A DNA stretch of 64,000 bases, taken from JANQHO01 sp965218075 (GTDB taxonomy: Bacteria; Bacteroidota; Bacteroidia; Flavobacteriales; Schleiferiaceae). Position numbers and translations under genes: made by a program. Shown piece by piece: positions 37,758 to 47,300 of this stretch; position 1 is the first letter of the stretch, and every line of letters starts with the position of its first letter. The stretch spans positions 682,001-746,000 of the forward strand of contig CBDCJZ010000003.1 in assembly GCA_965218075.1 (NCBI GenBank), in the 5' to 3' direction. The notes below the pieces were generated by a model that saw only the letters and a list, made by a program, of their open reading frames with translations, searched no databases and was not told the origin of the DNA.

Positions 37758-38681
37758 ATGAAAAAGATTACTTATTTCTTGGGGACAACAATTCTTCTGC
37801 TAATGGTAGAGAGTGAGTTGAGTGCTCAAGTGTCAGAAAATGATCATTCGGGATTTTATGTGGACTTTAGAACGGGTATTTCCGCAGCAAGTGGGTTAGA
37901 TGTGAAAAATTCCGATAATGATGTTCCTACGAGATACGATGGATTTTTGGGACAGAATCCAGGTGACTGGGAAGATCCAAAGCGCGAAAAATGGGAAACC
38001 GCTTTTGACGGAGCTCTTGGGGTTTTTGGTTCCGCACGAATTGGCTATAATCTTCCTTGGAAGCCCAATGATTTTGTCAATCTGCGAGCGGAGCTAGAAT
38101 ACTTGTTACATACTGCAGACTACGATCAAATAAACAACGAAATTTCTGCAGATGATGGTGTATCGGGAGAAAAACAGCAGCAGGAGATTGCTATTTCGGC
38201 TGAAATCATGGGTAATATATTGGCTAATGCTGTATTAGCGAATATACTTGTAGATTTCGAGATGGAATCTCGTTGGGCTCTTTATGTGGGTGGGGGTGTT
38301 GGCTTGGCGACAGTCAGAGTTGACGCAGGCACTTATCTTGCTCGCAACCATGATCCTAAATATATCACAACGGAAGGTTTGACCGAAGAACAAAAGACGC
38401 GTTTGGCTGGTACAACTACCATCTTAGATTTTCGCGCAAGAGACGAAGGGTTGATATGGCAGGGTGTTGGGGGTGTTAATTATGCCCTGAGTGATCAGTC
38501 GATCCTGTCTTTTGAGTTGCGTTATGTACAAATGCCGGCTTTTAAGTCTGAGCAGGAATACCTGCAACTACGTTCGCACGAATCACGGCATGAACCAGGA
38601 GGAACAGTGGTAAAAAACCGCTATGAAATCGAAAGCATGAGTTCAGTGGGAGGAAGTATTGGTCTAAAGTTTTACTTCTAG
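37758..38681 (+). CDS. Outer-membrane beta-barrel protein, paralogue 2
   Basis: The protein has 307 residues and the same architecture as the protein at 35244: signal peptide to SAQ, a barrel, and the C-terminal strand GSIGLKFYF. Long stretches are identical between the two (for example DEGLIWQGVGGVNYALSDQS), while the segment after EYL, around residues 120-160, differs strongly. That segment lies between predicted strands and is a likely surface loop. The gene stands alone, with a FN3 fragment upstream and the WD40 gene 600 bp downstream. Function unknown; porin-like/Opa-like fold is an inference from pattern. Confidence 0.82.
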   Translation: MKKITYFLGTTILLLMVESELSAQVSENDHSGFYVDFRTGISAASGLDVKNSDNDVPTRYDGFLGQNPGDWEDPKREKWETAFDGALGVFGSARIGYNLPWKPNDFVNLRAELEYLLHTADYDQINNEISADDGVSGEKQQQEIAISAEIMGNILANAVLANILVDFEMESRWALYVGGGVGLATVRVDAGTYLARNHDPKYITTEGLTEEQKTRLAGTTTILDFRARDEGLIWQGVGGVNYALSDQSILSFELRYVQMPAFKSEQEYLQLRSHESRHEPGGTVVKNRYEIESMSSVGGSIGLKFYF

Positions 38682-38703
38682 GGGAACAATAATTTGATTT
38701 GCA

Positions 38704-38794
38704 GGTGGGGCCCCACCCATTTTCTTTTGTTTTTTGAATTAATAATTATGGTGGGCGCCCACCCCTGTCTTTAGTTGAAATGACAGGGGTGGGG
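38704..38794. repeat. GC-rich nested palindromic element
   Basis: Three inverted repeats lie in 91 bp of otherwise AT-rich spacer: GGTGGGGCCCCACC (38704-38717) and GGTGGGCGCCCACC (38750-38763), both perfect palindromes, and a 12-bp stem CCCACCCCTGTC / GACAGGGGTGGG (38758-38793) with a 12-nt loop. Copy 1 of the duplication lacks most of it. It may be a small mobile palindromic repeat (REP- or MITE-like) or a strong terminator for the barrel gene. Confidence 0.65.
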
Positions 38795-39283
38795 CTGATT
38801 GGCTTGAAAAGCTTTAGTTCTCGTTTGCCAATTTACCCTGGTCAAATTTGCTTTTGTACGCTTGACTCTTAGGTCTTCGCAAAACAGAGAGGTAGTAGAA
38901 TTTGTCTAAATTCACATTTACATTCTGAAAAGCACATCAGTTTTATTATTTCTTAATTTATTGAATCAAAGCTAGTTACAAAAATATTAGCTTTCTAATG
39001 CCCTAGCTATGACCATTCAAAAAATAAGCCTCTAATGCAGCTATTTCACTTTCTTTACCAATTGTTTTTTTCAAAAACCAAAAATAGTGTTACTGTTGGG
39101 TGCGTTTTGACGATGAATAAGCCCGTGAATATGATGTGTAAGCTCCTTGAATCTGAAAAGATAATTACCCTCTTTCCAGAGAAGCTTTGGTTGACATTAG
39201 CTCAAAAGCTGGGTTTTCAATTATGAGCTTCAGTTATATTTATATTATAACTGTAATTATGTTTATCTGGAACTGATAAAATA
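38795..39283 (+). other. Spacer before the WD40 gene, no convincing gene
   Basis: A 63-codon reading frame (39035-39226) ends EKLWLTLAQKLGFQL; its counterpart in copy 1 of the duplication is broken by indels, and no promoter or ribosome site supports it. It might be a worn-down transposase start, but this is only a guess. No clear TAnnTTTG box precedes the WD40 gene. Confidence 0.4.
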
Positions 39284-40882
39284 ATGAGAACTAGTCGATT
39301 ACGTTGGTTTTTTGGCACATTTTTTATTATTTTACTTTTGGTATTGAGCTACGTTTACTTTAAGGATGCTCGTGCCCTAGAGAAAATAAAGTTTGAGAAC
39401 GCATTGATGAGTCAAAAAATTGAGGAGTCCATATTAAAACAAAAGGAAGCTATTGTCCAAAAACGCATAAGTGAGCAACTAGAAGAGATTGCACTACAGC
39501 AAAAGCTTATTACAGAAAGCCAGAAGACTATAGCTTTCAAGCAAAGAACTATTGCTGAGCAAAAGCAACGTGAGGCTATTATGCAGAGGCAGATTGCAGA
39601 TAAGGCTAAAGCAACTGCCGTTAATGCGTTTAAAGATGCAGAAGAACAAAGAAAGATTGCCATAGGGCAAAAGAATGCGGCTGAAGCAGCAGAAAAGAAC
39701 GCCAATCGGCTAAGAATGCTTGCTTTGGGACAATCCTTATCGGCAAGATCTATAAATCAGAAAAATACAGGAAATGATACCCTTGCAACAATGTTGGCTT
39801 TAGCTGCATGGCAATTTACAAATGAAAACAAGGGCGACCTTTATCAGTCAGAGCTCTTTCAAGCTCTTAAAATATCAGTAGAAGAGGAAAATTCACTTCG
39901 GGCTCATAAAGGCTTTATAAGGGATATTGATGCGATTCGAAAAGGAGATCAAATAAATCTTGTATCTGTAAGCCAGAACGGTGAGATTATTTTATGGGAG
40001 AATAGTGCTTGGACCTTCCAGCCTAGGATTTTGATGGAAAATCCTGAATACGACCTCAGGAGTGTCAGCTTCAATCACAGCGGAACTGCTTTTGCTTCCT
40101 CAGATGCATCGGGAAATGTCATAATTGCTGATGCTCCTTATCAAAGTTCAAATTTTGATATTATCGAGCTTTCTGACACCAAGATAAAGTCCATAGCCTT
40201 TATTAATGACGATTTATTAATTTACCCCGAGGGTTCTAACCTGATGGAATTGAACATTGGGTTGAACCGGGTTTCTATTGAGCATAAGCAGATATATAAG
40301 CACGCAGATGATATTGAGTTCTTGTTGTTTGACCAAAAAAGTGGAAAAGTTTTTTTTAGTGATGTGACAGGTAACGTCTTCTCATTTGTTCCTGCCTCTA
40401 ATCAAATATACCTTCACTTTCGACATAATATGAGAAATATCTCCTGCATTGCTGTAGGCGAGAAAGAAAAGATTGCCATAGGCACTACTTCTGGGAAAAT
40501 ATATGTTGAAGATCATCATAATAAAAATGATGTAAAAGAGTTCGTTGGCCATATTTCTCAGGTCAACGATCTCGTGTTTAGCAAAGATTTGTTAATATCC
40601 ATCAGCTATGACAGAACTGTGCGCCTGTGGGATCTCGAAAACTTTTCTTTTGAGCCTGTTGTAATCGAAGAGCACGACGACTGGGGTTATAGTGTGAACG
40701 TAATACCTGGCGCTGAAAAAGTAATTTCGGCAGGCGCCGATAAACGTATTAGGGTCACCACAATAGATCCAAAAGAGCTGGCTGAGCTTGTTCAGGAAAA
40801 GTTTCCAAGAGAATTTACTAATGATGAATGGGAAGCCTACGTAGGCTCGGCAGTAGATTATAAATCGCTCAAAAAGAAATAA
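39284..40882 (+). CDS. Membrane-anchored coiled-coil WD40-repeat protein
   Basis: The protein has 532 residues. A single transmembrane segment (about 8-27, FFGTFFIILLLVLSYVYF) is followed by a long coiled coil rich in Gln, Glu, Lys and Ala (about 30-150), a LALGQSLSARS helix region, and a beta-propeller of WD40 type (about 200-510) with recognisable blades such as GEIILWE, DRTVRLWDLE and ADKRIRVTT. There is no enzymatic motif. It is probably a scaffold or sensor anchored in the inner membrane; which side the propeller faces is not certain. It is the first gene of a co-directional run of eight that ends in a phosphorelay/partner-switch set, so it may gather an envelope signal. Its 5' end was duplicated upstream as a pseudogene. 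Confidence 0.85.
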   Translation: MRTSRLRWFFGTFFIILLLVLSYVYFKDARALEKIKFENALMSQKIEESILKQKEAIVQKRISEQLEEIALQQKLITESQKTIAFKQRTIAEQKQREAIMQRQIADKAKATAVNAFKDAEEQRKIAIGQKNAAEAAEKNANRLRMLALGQSLSARSINQKNTGNDTLATMLALAAWQFTNENKGDLYQSELFQALKISVEEENSLRAHKGFIRDIDAIRKGDQINLVSVSQNGEIILWENSAWTFQPRILMENPEYDLRSVSFNHSGTAFASSDASGNVIIADAPYQSSNFDIIELSDTKIKSIAFINDDLLIYPEGSNLMELNIGLNRVSIEHKQIYKHADDIEFLLFDQKSGKVFFSDVTGNVFSFVPASNQIYLHFRHNMRNISCIAVGEKEKIAIGTTSGKIYVEDHHNKNDVKEFVGHISQVNDLVFSKDLLISISYDRTVRLWDLENFSFEPVVIEEHDDWGYSVNVIPGAEKVISAGADKRIRVTTIDPKELAELVQEKFPREFTNDEWEAYVGSAVDYKSLKKK

Positions 40883-40961
40883 AACGAAATCACTCAAGTT
40901 AATATTAGCTTTAATAATAGTTTTCTTCCAATATTCGGCTAGGTCTGAGGATTGCGATGAT

Positions 40962-43520
40962 TTGCAATTGAATAAAGCACAAAAGAAATACGAAATGGGG
41001 AATTTTAACGAAGTTTTTGAGTTACTAGCCCCTTGTATAAAGTACAGCAGCGATACACAACAAAAGCTCGTAGCATTGCGATTGCTGGCCTTATCCAATT
41101 TTGCATTGGACAGTGTAGAAAAAGCTGATCAATATGTTTTAGAATTGCTGGAAATAAACCCTAATTACGAAACGGGACTATTCGATTTATCTCAATTTGT
41201 GGAGGCTATTCAAAGGCTTAAAAAACAAACCACAGCAACTTTCGTAACTTCTGTGTCAAAAAAGGCTGAAGATGTAAAGCTAACCCCTGGTACGGTATTA
41301 GTCATCCATGAAAAGGATATTAAAGAGCGTGGTTATACCGATCTAGAGGCTTTAATGAGCGATCTCCCAGGATTTGATATTTCCAGAACACGTGGTATAA
41401 CATACTCTAACATATATCAAAGAGGATACCGAGGAAACAATACAGATAGAACTCTCTTTTTGATTGATGGTGTTGAAGATAATGAACTCTGGACCAACAC
41501 GACTTTCCTAGGCACTCAGTTTCCCCTTTCCAATGTCAAGCAAATAGAAATCATTTATGGCCCTGCCTCGACTATATATGGACCTAATGCTTTTTCGGGG
41601 GTCATCAATGTTATTACTAAAGATCCATCTATAAGCCGTGCGAATAAACCTTATTCCGCTCATGTAGAAGTGGGTTACGGCACCTATAATACCCGCTACC
41701 TCGATGCCTATGTTGCGGGGAAAATCAATAACGCTGCACTTTCTATCACCCTGAGAAAATATCAATCAGATTACAGGGATCTATCAAAATTTGAAGATTA
41801 TAATTATTCCCCAGCTGACTATGATAAGGTAGACTATGCAAAGCTTCTATATGTTGATAGCTCAGCATTTCGGAACTTTTATAATAATATTGACTCACTT
41901 CACAATTTTAATGACTATTACAGATTAGATCACAATTCGAAAAGAGATACCGTGGCAGCTATTCCAACTGAGTTAGCTATAGAGCGTGCACGTAATGCCG
42001 ATAAAGACATTGTGAAGGGGAGGATAAATGGTAAGCGCGTCGCCTATTCCAATCTTGCCGATAATATTTTCTTTGCTGCTAAATTGCAGCTTTCACACTT
42101 TACTTTTGGAGGTCAATATTGGAAGGCCAGACAAGGCGCTACCAATTACCAAACTGACAATTACTTGGGGGGAGCTGCTAATGCGACTGTTTGGGTACCT
42201 GCACAATACCATGTATACGGGAAATATAAAAACGAGATGATTAAGAATAAGTTATACATAGAAAATTTTATGCAGTACAGAGTAACTTCATTTGATGATG
42301 AAACTAAGGTGACTGCTCTTTTTAATTATTCTAACATGTTTCGTACGAAACATGATTTGGTGAACGAGATGTCACCGTACTGGCTAACTCTATATTTTTA
42401 TCAGATATCAAAACAGTTTAGAAATGAGTTGAAAATTACCTACAATCTTTCTTCTAAGGTTGATATTGTTTCAGGTATTGAGCTCAGAAACAGTTTTATA
42501 CAGGGAAACTATATCCGGGAGGTACACGGGGGGCCTGCAATAGAAGACGTACAAGATTTTCCAAGTGTTATAGGAACGGGAAGCCCAACCACTGTTCCTA
42601 AAGGGGGTAATCATTACGAGATAATGGAAATCGGCACCTTTGCACAACTTACCTATAAATGGAACAAGTGGATGAATATCGTACTGGGAGTAAGAGGAGA
42701 TCATAATAGGATTAGAGACACACTTGGGTACGGTACTATTTTTAATCCTCGGATTGCTGTAATAGCTTATCCTAATAACTATGTTTTTAAAGTGATATAT
42801 GCCAGTGCCTTCCAAAACGCTTCAAATTGGGCTAAGTTCGCAACCTTTCCAACCCGCCAACTGGCCAGTCCAAATCTGCCACCAGAAGAAACTCGAAACA
42901 TAGATGTGTCTGCAGGCTATAATTTCAGTGAAAATCTCTTTTTAGACGTTACCTACTACCATTCGACCTATGAGAGAAGTGTGGAGCCTATATCTGTACC
43001 CTATGGGGAAGGTACTACGCTTCAGCATCAAGCAGTGGGGGAACGTCAAATCCAAGGTTTGCAGAGCAATGTCACATGGAAAAAGAATAATTATAAAGCC
43101 TATTTTAACTATACCTATACCAGTCCTTACAGCAAAGAGGTTGGAGCAGATGGTAAGCCTACCAAAAAGTCAGTAAGAATAGGCGATATAGCTTCCCACC
43201 AGTTCAACGTAGGAGTTAATGCCTTTTATTTCGATCATCTGAATGTCAATCTCAGGTTTAATTATGTAGGGAAACGGGAAACAGGGCCTGGCACTTCAGT
43301 GCCTCATAACTTGCATACCTTTGATCCCGTTTATTTGATGAATGGATCATTGACGTATCAAAATCTGCTACCAAATATGGATGTTCAGTTTGGATGTAAT
43401 AATATATTGGATTTGGAATATAATGATCCAGGCATACGAGCTGCAAATGGAACGAATTACGCAATGGCAACGCCTCAAAACAGAAGAAACTGCTTTATAA
43501 AATTAATCTGTAACTTATAA
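40962..43520 (+). CDS. TonB-dependent outer-membrane receptor with TPR-like N-terminus
   Basis: The protein is at least 852 residues. Residues ~1-85 form TPR-like helices (GNFNEVFELL, ALRLLALSNFALDSVEKAD) in place of the usual carboxypeptidase-like domain. The plug follows (about 90-220: VLVIHEKDIKERGY, LMSDLPGFDI, GVINVIT), then a 22-strand-type barrel to the C-terminus. It imports an unknown ligand or acts as a surface signal receptor. The first usable TTG is at 40962, but the frame is open back to 40857 and encodes a good signal peptide there (KSLKLILALIIVFFQYSARS) with no ATG, GTG or TTG before it; only ATT 40857 or ATA 40860 are available. The true start is therefore probably upstream and non-canonical, overlapping the end of the WD40 gene. 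Confidence 0.88.
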   Translation: MQLNKAQKKYEMGNFNEVFELLAPCIKYSSDTQQKLVALRLLALSNFALDSVEKADQYVLELLEINPNYETGLFDLSQFVEAIQRLKKQTTATFVTSVSKKAEDVKLTPGTVLVIHEKDIKERGYTDLEALMSDLPGFDISRTRGITYSNIYQRGYRGNNTDRTLFLIDGVEDNELWTNTTFLGTQFPLSNVKQIEIIYGPASTIYGPNAFSGVINVITKDPSISRANKPYSAHVEVGYGTYNTRYLDAYVAGKINNAALSITLRKYQSDYRDLSKFEDYNYSPADYDKVDYAKLLYVDSSAFRNFYNNIDSLHNFNDYYRLDHNSKRDTVAAIPTELAIERARNADKDIVKGRINGKRVAYSNLADNIFFAAKLQLSHFTFGGQYWKARQGATNYQTDNYLGGAANATVWVPAQYHVYGKYKNEMIKNKLYIENFMQYRVTSFDDETKVTALFNYSNMFRTKHDLVNEMSPYWLTLYFYQISKQFRNELKITYNLSSKVDIVSGIELRNSFIQGNYIREVHGGPAIEDVQDFPSVIGTGSPTTVPKGGNHYEIMEIGTFAQLTYKWNKWMNIVLGVRGDHNRIRDTLGYGTIFNPRIAVIAYPNNYVFKVIYASAFQNASNWAKFATFPTRQLASPNLPPEETRNIDVSAGYNFSENLFLDVTYYHSTYERSVEPISVPYGEGTTLQHQAVGERQIQGLQSNVTWKKNNYKAYFNYTYTSPYSKEVGADGKPTKKSVRIGDIASHQFNVGVNAFYFDHLNVNLRFNYVGKRETGPGTSVPHNLHTFDPVYLMNGSLTYQNLLPNMDVQFGCNNILDLEYNDPGIRAANGTNYAMATPQNRRNCFIKLICNL

Positions 43521-43528
43521 CGAAGCCC

Positions 43529-44395
43529 ATGAAGTTTAAATATTCAAAACCTCAGAACATTCTCAAGGATGTGAGAGAAAAAGGAGATATAGATCTTCTG
43601 AATCAGGCAAATTATATCAGGCAACGAAAAGCAGAAATAGAGGAGTGGTTCGACCAGAAGGATATTCGTATTAGAAACTCCGAGGTTTCAGATATAGAAT
43701 CAATACTACGGGTTTCACAACGAGCCTATCATGATTCCGAAATAAGCGATCAGATCAATGCTTATGATCTTTTTCAATCAATAACTTACAGCTATGGCTT
43801 AGTATTATGTACTAAAGAAATCCCCGAAAAAATAGTGGGTTGCATTTTCAATTTCGTATTTCATATCAATAACGATAAGATATGCAATTCAAGAAGGTTT
43901 GCTATTGACCCAGATTATCAGAAATCCGAGCTGGGAAAACATTTTGCAGAATATAATCAGCTACTCGCCAAAGAAATTTATGGGTCAAGGATACAGACCG
44001 GTATTATTGAATGCACCAATTTCCCATCCACTTACTTGATGCTCAATAAAATGGGTGGAGTGGCGGAACGTCTAATAGAGAATATAGCTAATCGTTTTTT
44101 TGTTTATTCTTTTGTCGTCCCCTTAAATATGGATAACTGGAAACAAATGGAGGTAGTACAGGATCGATTGGCAGATTATTTAACGAGTCTGCAAGAGATA
44201 AAAGATTATATTTTATTTAGATATGATGATCGAAAAATGAGTACTCAGGTATGTGGAAATAGTGGTTTCAAGATCGCTGCAGCTCTAATTGCCGGCAAAC
44301 ACATTGAACATAACAGCCTAATAGCATTTTCAAATGAAATGTTAAATATCGAATTACAACAAGAAGCTTTTAATGGAGAGAATCGGAATCCTTAG
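43529..44395 (+). CDS. GNAT-like acyltransferase-fold protein
   Basis: The protein has 288 residues. Residues ~45-190 look like a GNAT N-acetyltransferase fold: the opening strand RIRNSEVSDIESILRVSQRAY, the beta-strand pair around KIVGCIFNFVFHI, a motif-A-like segment FAIDPDYQKSELGKHFAEYN, and ECTNFPSTYLMLNKMGG. The usual acetyl-CoA pyrophosphate loop (Q/R-x-x-G-x-G/A) is degenerate here (KSELGK), so catalysis is doubtful. The C-terminal third is helical and unassigned. It starts 8 bp after the receptor stop and overlaps the sensor gene by 23 bp, so it is translated with them. It could modify a component of the signalling pathway; the substrate is unknown. Confidence 0.6.
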   Translation: MKFKYSKPQNILKDVREKGDIDLLNQANYIRQRKAEIEEWFDQKDIRIRNSEVSDIESILRVSQRAYHDSEISDQINAYDLFQSITYSYGLVLCTKEIPEKIVGCIFNFVFHINNDKICNSRRFAIDPDYQKSELGKHFAEYNQLLAKEIYGSRIQTGIIECTNFPSTYLMLNKMGGVAERLIENIANRFFVYSFVVPLNMDNWKQMEVVQDRLADYLTSLQEIKDYILFRYDDRKMSTQVCGNSGFKIAAALIAGKHIEHNSLIAFSNEMLNIELQQEAFNGENRNP

Positions 44396-47300
44396 GCTTT
44401 ACACGCTTCTTGTTTTCATCATAGCTTCCGAATTGCCTATCCATGGGCAGCAAGATAAAACGGGGATTCCGCTAGTGCGAAACTTCTTGCCTGCGCACTA
44501 CAATGGCCACACACAGAATTTTGACATTGTCGAAGATAGTAATGGCAACATCTACGTGGCTAATTTTGCGGGCATTATAGTATATAATGGTCACGACTGG
44601 AGCCTTCTTCTCACACCGGACATCGCAAGGGTTACCAAAGTAGAATCCAATGACAAAGGACAAATATTCGTCGGTGGCTTCAATGAGATTGGCTTGGTGA
44701 AAAGTTCTGAAAATGGAAGGCTCTATTACGAAGATCTTAAACCATTGATACCCTTAGAATATGGAACTCGTTTTGGAGAGATTAAGGAGATAATCTGCAC
44801 CGATGACAAAAGTTTCTTCTTTACAAGAGAACAGTTACTGATATATGATGGCAAAACGATTGAGGTAATGCTACTGAAAGATCAGCTTGTTTCAATATCC
44901 TCATTTGGCGATAAATTTCTGCTCAGAGGTGAAACCAATTTATACTATTCGTTTGACCCATCTGACCTCAGTGTGGAGCCTATAGAATATATTCTCAATG
45001 ACTTAGAGATAACAGATATCCTAAAGGTAGATCAAAAGAGCTTTCTTTTAGGGACGGTAAACAAAGGCATTATGCATCTTGCTGAGGACACCTTAAGACC
45101 ATTCAAAACTCCTTTTGATCAAGATCTTATCGAAGCCAAAATAAGTGATTTGATTCAGTTGAATGAAGAGCTAATAGCCATAGGTACATTGAGAAACGGA
45201 ATTTACTTTATAGACAAACAAGGAAATGCTATTACTTGGATTAATCGCAATCATGGCCTTCAGAATGATTACGTAAACAAACTATATAGAGATCGAGGTA
45301 ATAGGCTTTGGACAGCTCTTAACAATGGGATCAGCCTCGTGGGATATCCATGGCCTTGGACATCTTACAACAGGAATAATGGACTGAAATCAGGAGTGGT
45401 ATCTATTACCGAGAATAAAGGAGTGCTTCTTGCCGGAACTTATCAAGGGCTATATGAGTTAAATTCGGAATCAAAAGAGTTTTCAGCAATAGAAGGTATA
45501 GAAACAGCCTGTTGGCAATTTTTTAATCACGGTGATCATTTGTCAGTTGCTACTAGTGAGGGAGTATATAGAATAGAAGAGTCTCGAGTTTTCCAATTAA
45601 CCAATGAATTTACGTTATGTCTTGCTTCTATGGAAGATCGTCCTGGGTACCTGTATGCAGGAACACTTAATGGTATTAGTGAGATCCAGTTGTCGGCTTC
45701 GGGAAAAATATTACAAAGCAAAAATAAGTTTAGAGAGCTTGGACAAGTTACAGGCTTCATCTCAGATAATGAAGGCAATTTATGGATAACTACCCTTAGT
45801 GGACAAGTAGCTAGGTATAAAGTAGGAACTGATGATCTGAAGGTTTTAGGAGCGGAACAAAACTTGCCAGACCTGATTGGAAATCAGCTTTACAGTTTTG
45901 AAAATGATATAATTTTGAGTACCACCAAGGGCTTGATGCGCTATGATTATAAATCAGGACAATTTGCGGAATATGAAATCCGAGTAGATTCTTCTAACGG
46001 AGCCTCTACCTGGCCTGGCCTGATAACAGCTGCTACAGGTAATTCAGTATGGATGACACGAGGTGATGGAAAAGGACTCTCTTATTTCGTAAAGAGTCAA
46101 GGAGTATGGAAATATAAAAGACGAGCATTTAGCCCTTTTCAGGATTTTATTTGTCGTTCTATTTATGAGGACAAGTCTGGCCATATGTGGTTCGGTGGAC
46201 CCTCAGGAATCATATATTACGATAAAACTATGTCCGGAGAGATGTTTCAGGAAGCTAAAATGAATATCTCAGAAATACGCTTCAATAATGACAGTATTTT
46301 TTACGGGGGCTTCAAATTTACCAGGCTATCTGATAATGTTAGTACCAAGTTGAAATATAGCTACCGCAATCTGTCCTTTAAATTTGCATCGACTGGATAT
46401 AATGTACAAAATGAGGTTCAATACAGTTTTTGGCTCAATGGTCATGATGATAAATGGAGTGATTGGAATATCAGTAATGAGAAAGAATATCAAAATCTAT
46501 CACCAGGCAATTATACATTCTATGTGAGGTCACAAGATGTTTACAGCAATTTATCGAATACTGCAGAGTTTAGATTTGAAATCCCTTCTCCATGGTATAT
46601 CAAATGGTATATGATAGTTGTTTACATATTAGCTCTTTCTTATGCAGTATGGCTAGTGGTTCAATTGCGTCTCAAGAATCTTGTAAAGGAAAAGGAAAAG
46701 CTGGAAAATACGGTTAAGGAAAGAACCTCGGAGATTAGAAAACAAAAAGACGAAATTCAAAAGAAGTCGGAGAAGCTCTCAAATGCTCTTACAGATTTGG
46801 AAAATGCCCAGGAAGAGTTGATACGCCAAGAGAAATTAGCTTCAGTAGGTCAAATGACGAAAGGTATAGTTGATCGCATTATCAATCCTTTGAATTACAT
46901 CAACAACTTTTCTTCTATCTCCAAAGATCTCGCTACTGATTTTAAGGAAATCTTGAAGGAAGAAAAAGATTCCGTAGGAAAAGAATACTTTGATGAGTTG
47001 TTAGATATAGGTTCAATGCTGCAGCTTAATCTTGGAAAAATACAAGATCACGGTACCCACACAGTTAGGATTGTAAAAGGGATGGAAGAGCTTCTCAAGG
47101 ACAGAACAGGAGAATTTACAAATATCGATATTTCCGAGCTAGCTACTCAAACTCTCAGAAGTATCAAAAAAAGTTTTCAAAAATACATCTCAAAGTTTAG
47201 AATAGAAATAGATTTGAAACTCAAAGGCGATGAATTTGAAACGAAAGTTATTAATGAAGAACTCTCAAAAGCCATTTATGAAATTTTTGACAATGCAATT

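Larger units (their letters stand above)
36839..39439 (+). repeat. Second copy of a ~2.5-kb tandem segmental duplication
   Basis: The segment from an FN3 3' end through a barrel gene to the first ~155 bp of the WD40 gene is present twice; copy 1 ends at about 36838. The offset between copies is 2512-2514 bp in the first part (34421 against 36933; 35244 against 37758) and 2603 bp at the WD40 start, because copy 2 contains an extra palindromic insertion. Copy 2 retains the intact WD40 gene and a broken FN3 fragment; copy 1 has the intact giant gene and a broken WD40 start. Confidence 0.88.

Noticed and set aside
39035..39226. 63-codon reading frame in the spacer before the WD40 gene, possible small protein or transposase start
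   Set aside because: The homologous copy at about 36438-36630 is broken by indels that do not preserve the frame, so there is no sign of coding constraint.
39412..39705. 97-codon antisense reading frame over the coiled coil of the WD40 protein
   Set aside because: It is a by-product of the Ala/Lys/Gln-rich coiled-coil codons and gives a Ser/Cys/Ala-rich peptide without recognisable features.
40869..40884. A-rich stretch at the WD40 stop codon as a programmed frameshift site
   Set aside because: The bases do not form the X-XXY-YYZ heptamer in the WD40 frame and the needed shift is +1, so a rare start codon or an error is at least as likely; kept only as an option in the receptor finding.
40592..41098. 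168-codon antisense reading frame across the WD40/receptor boundary
   Set aside because: It overlaps two well-supported genes on the other strand and its translation shows no domain pattern.
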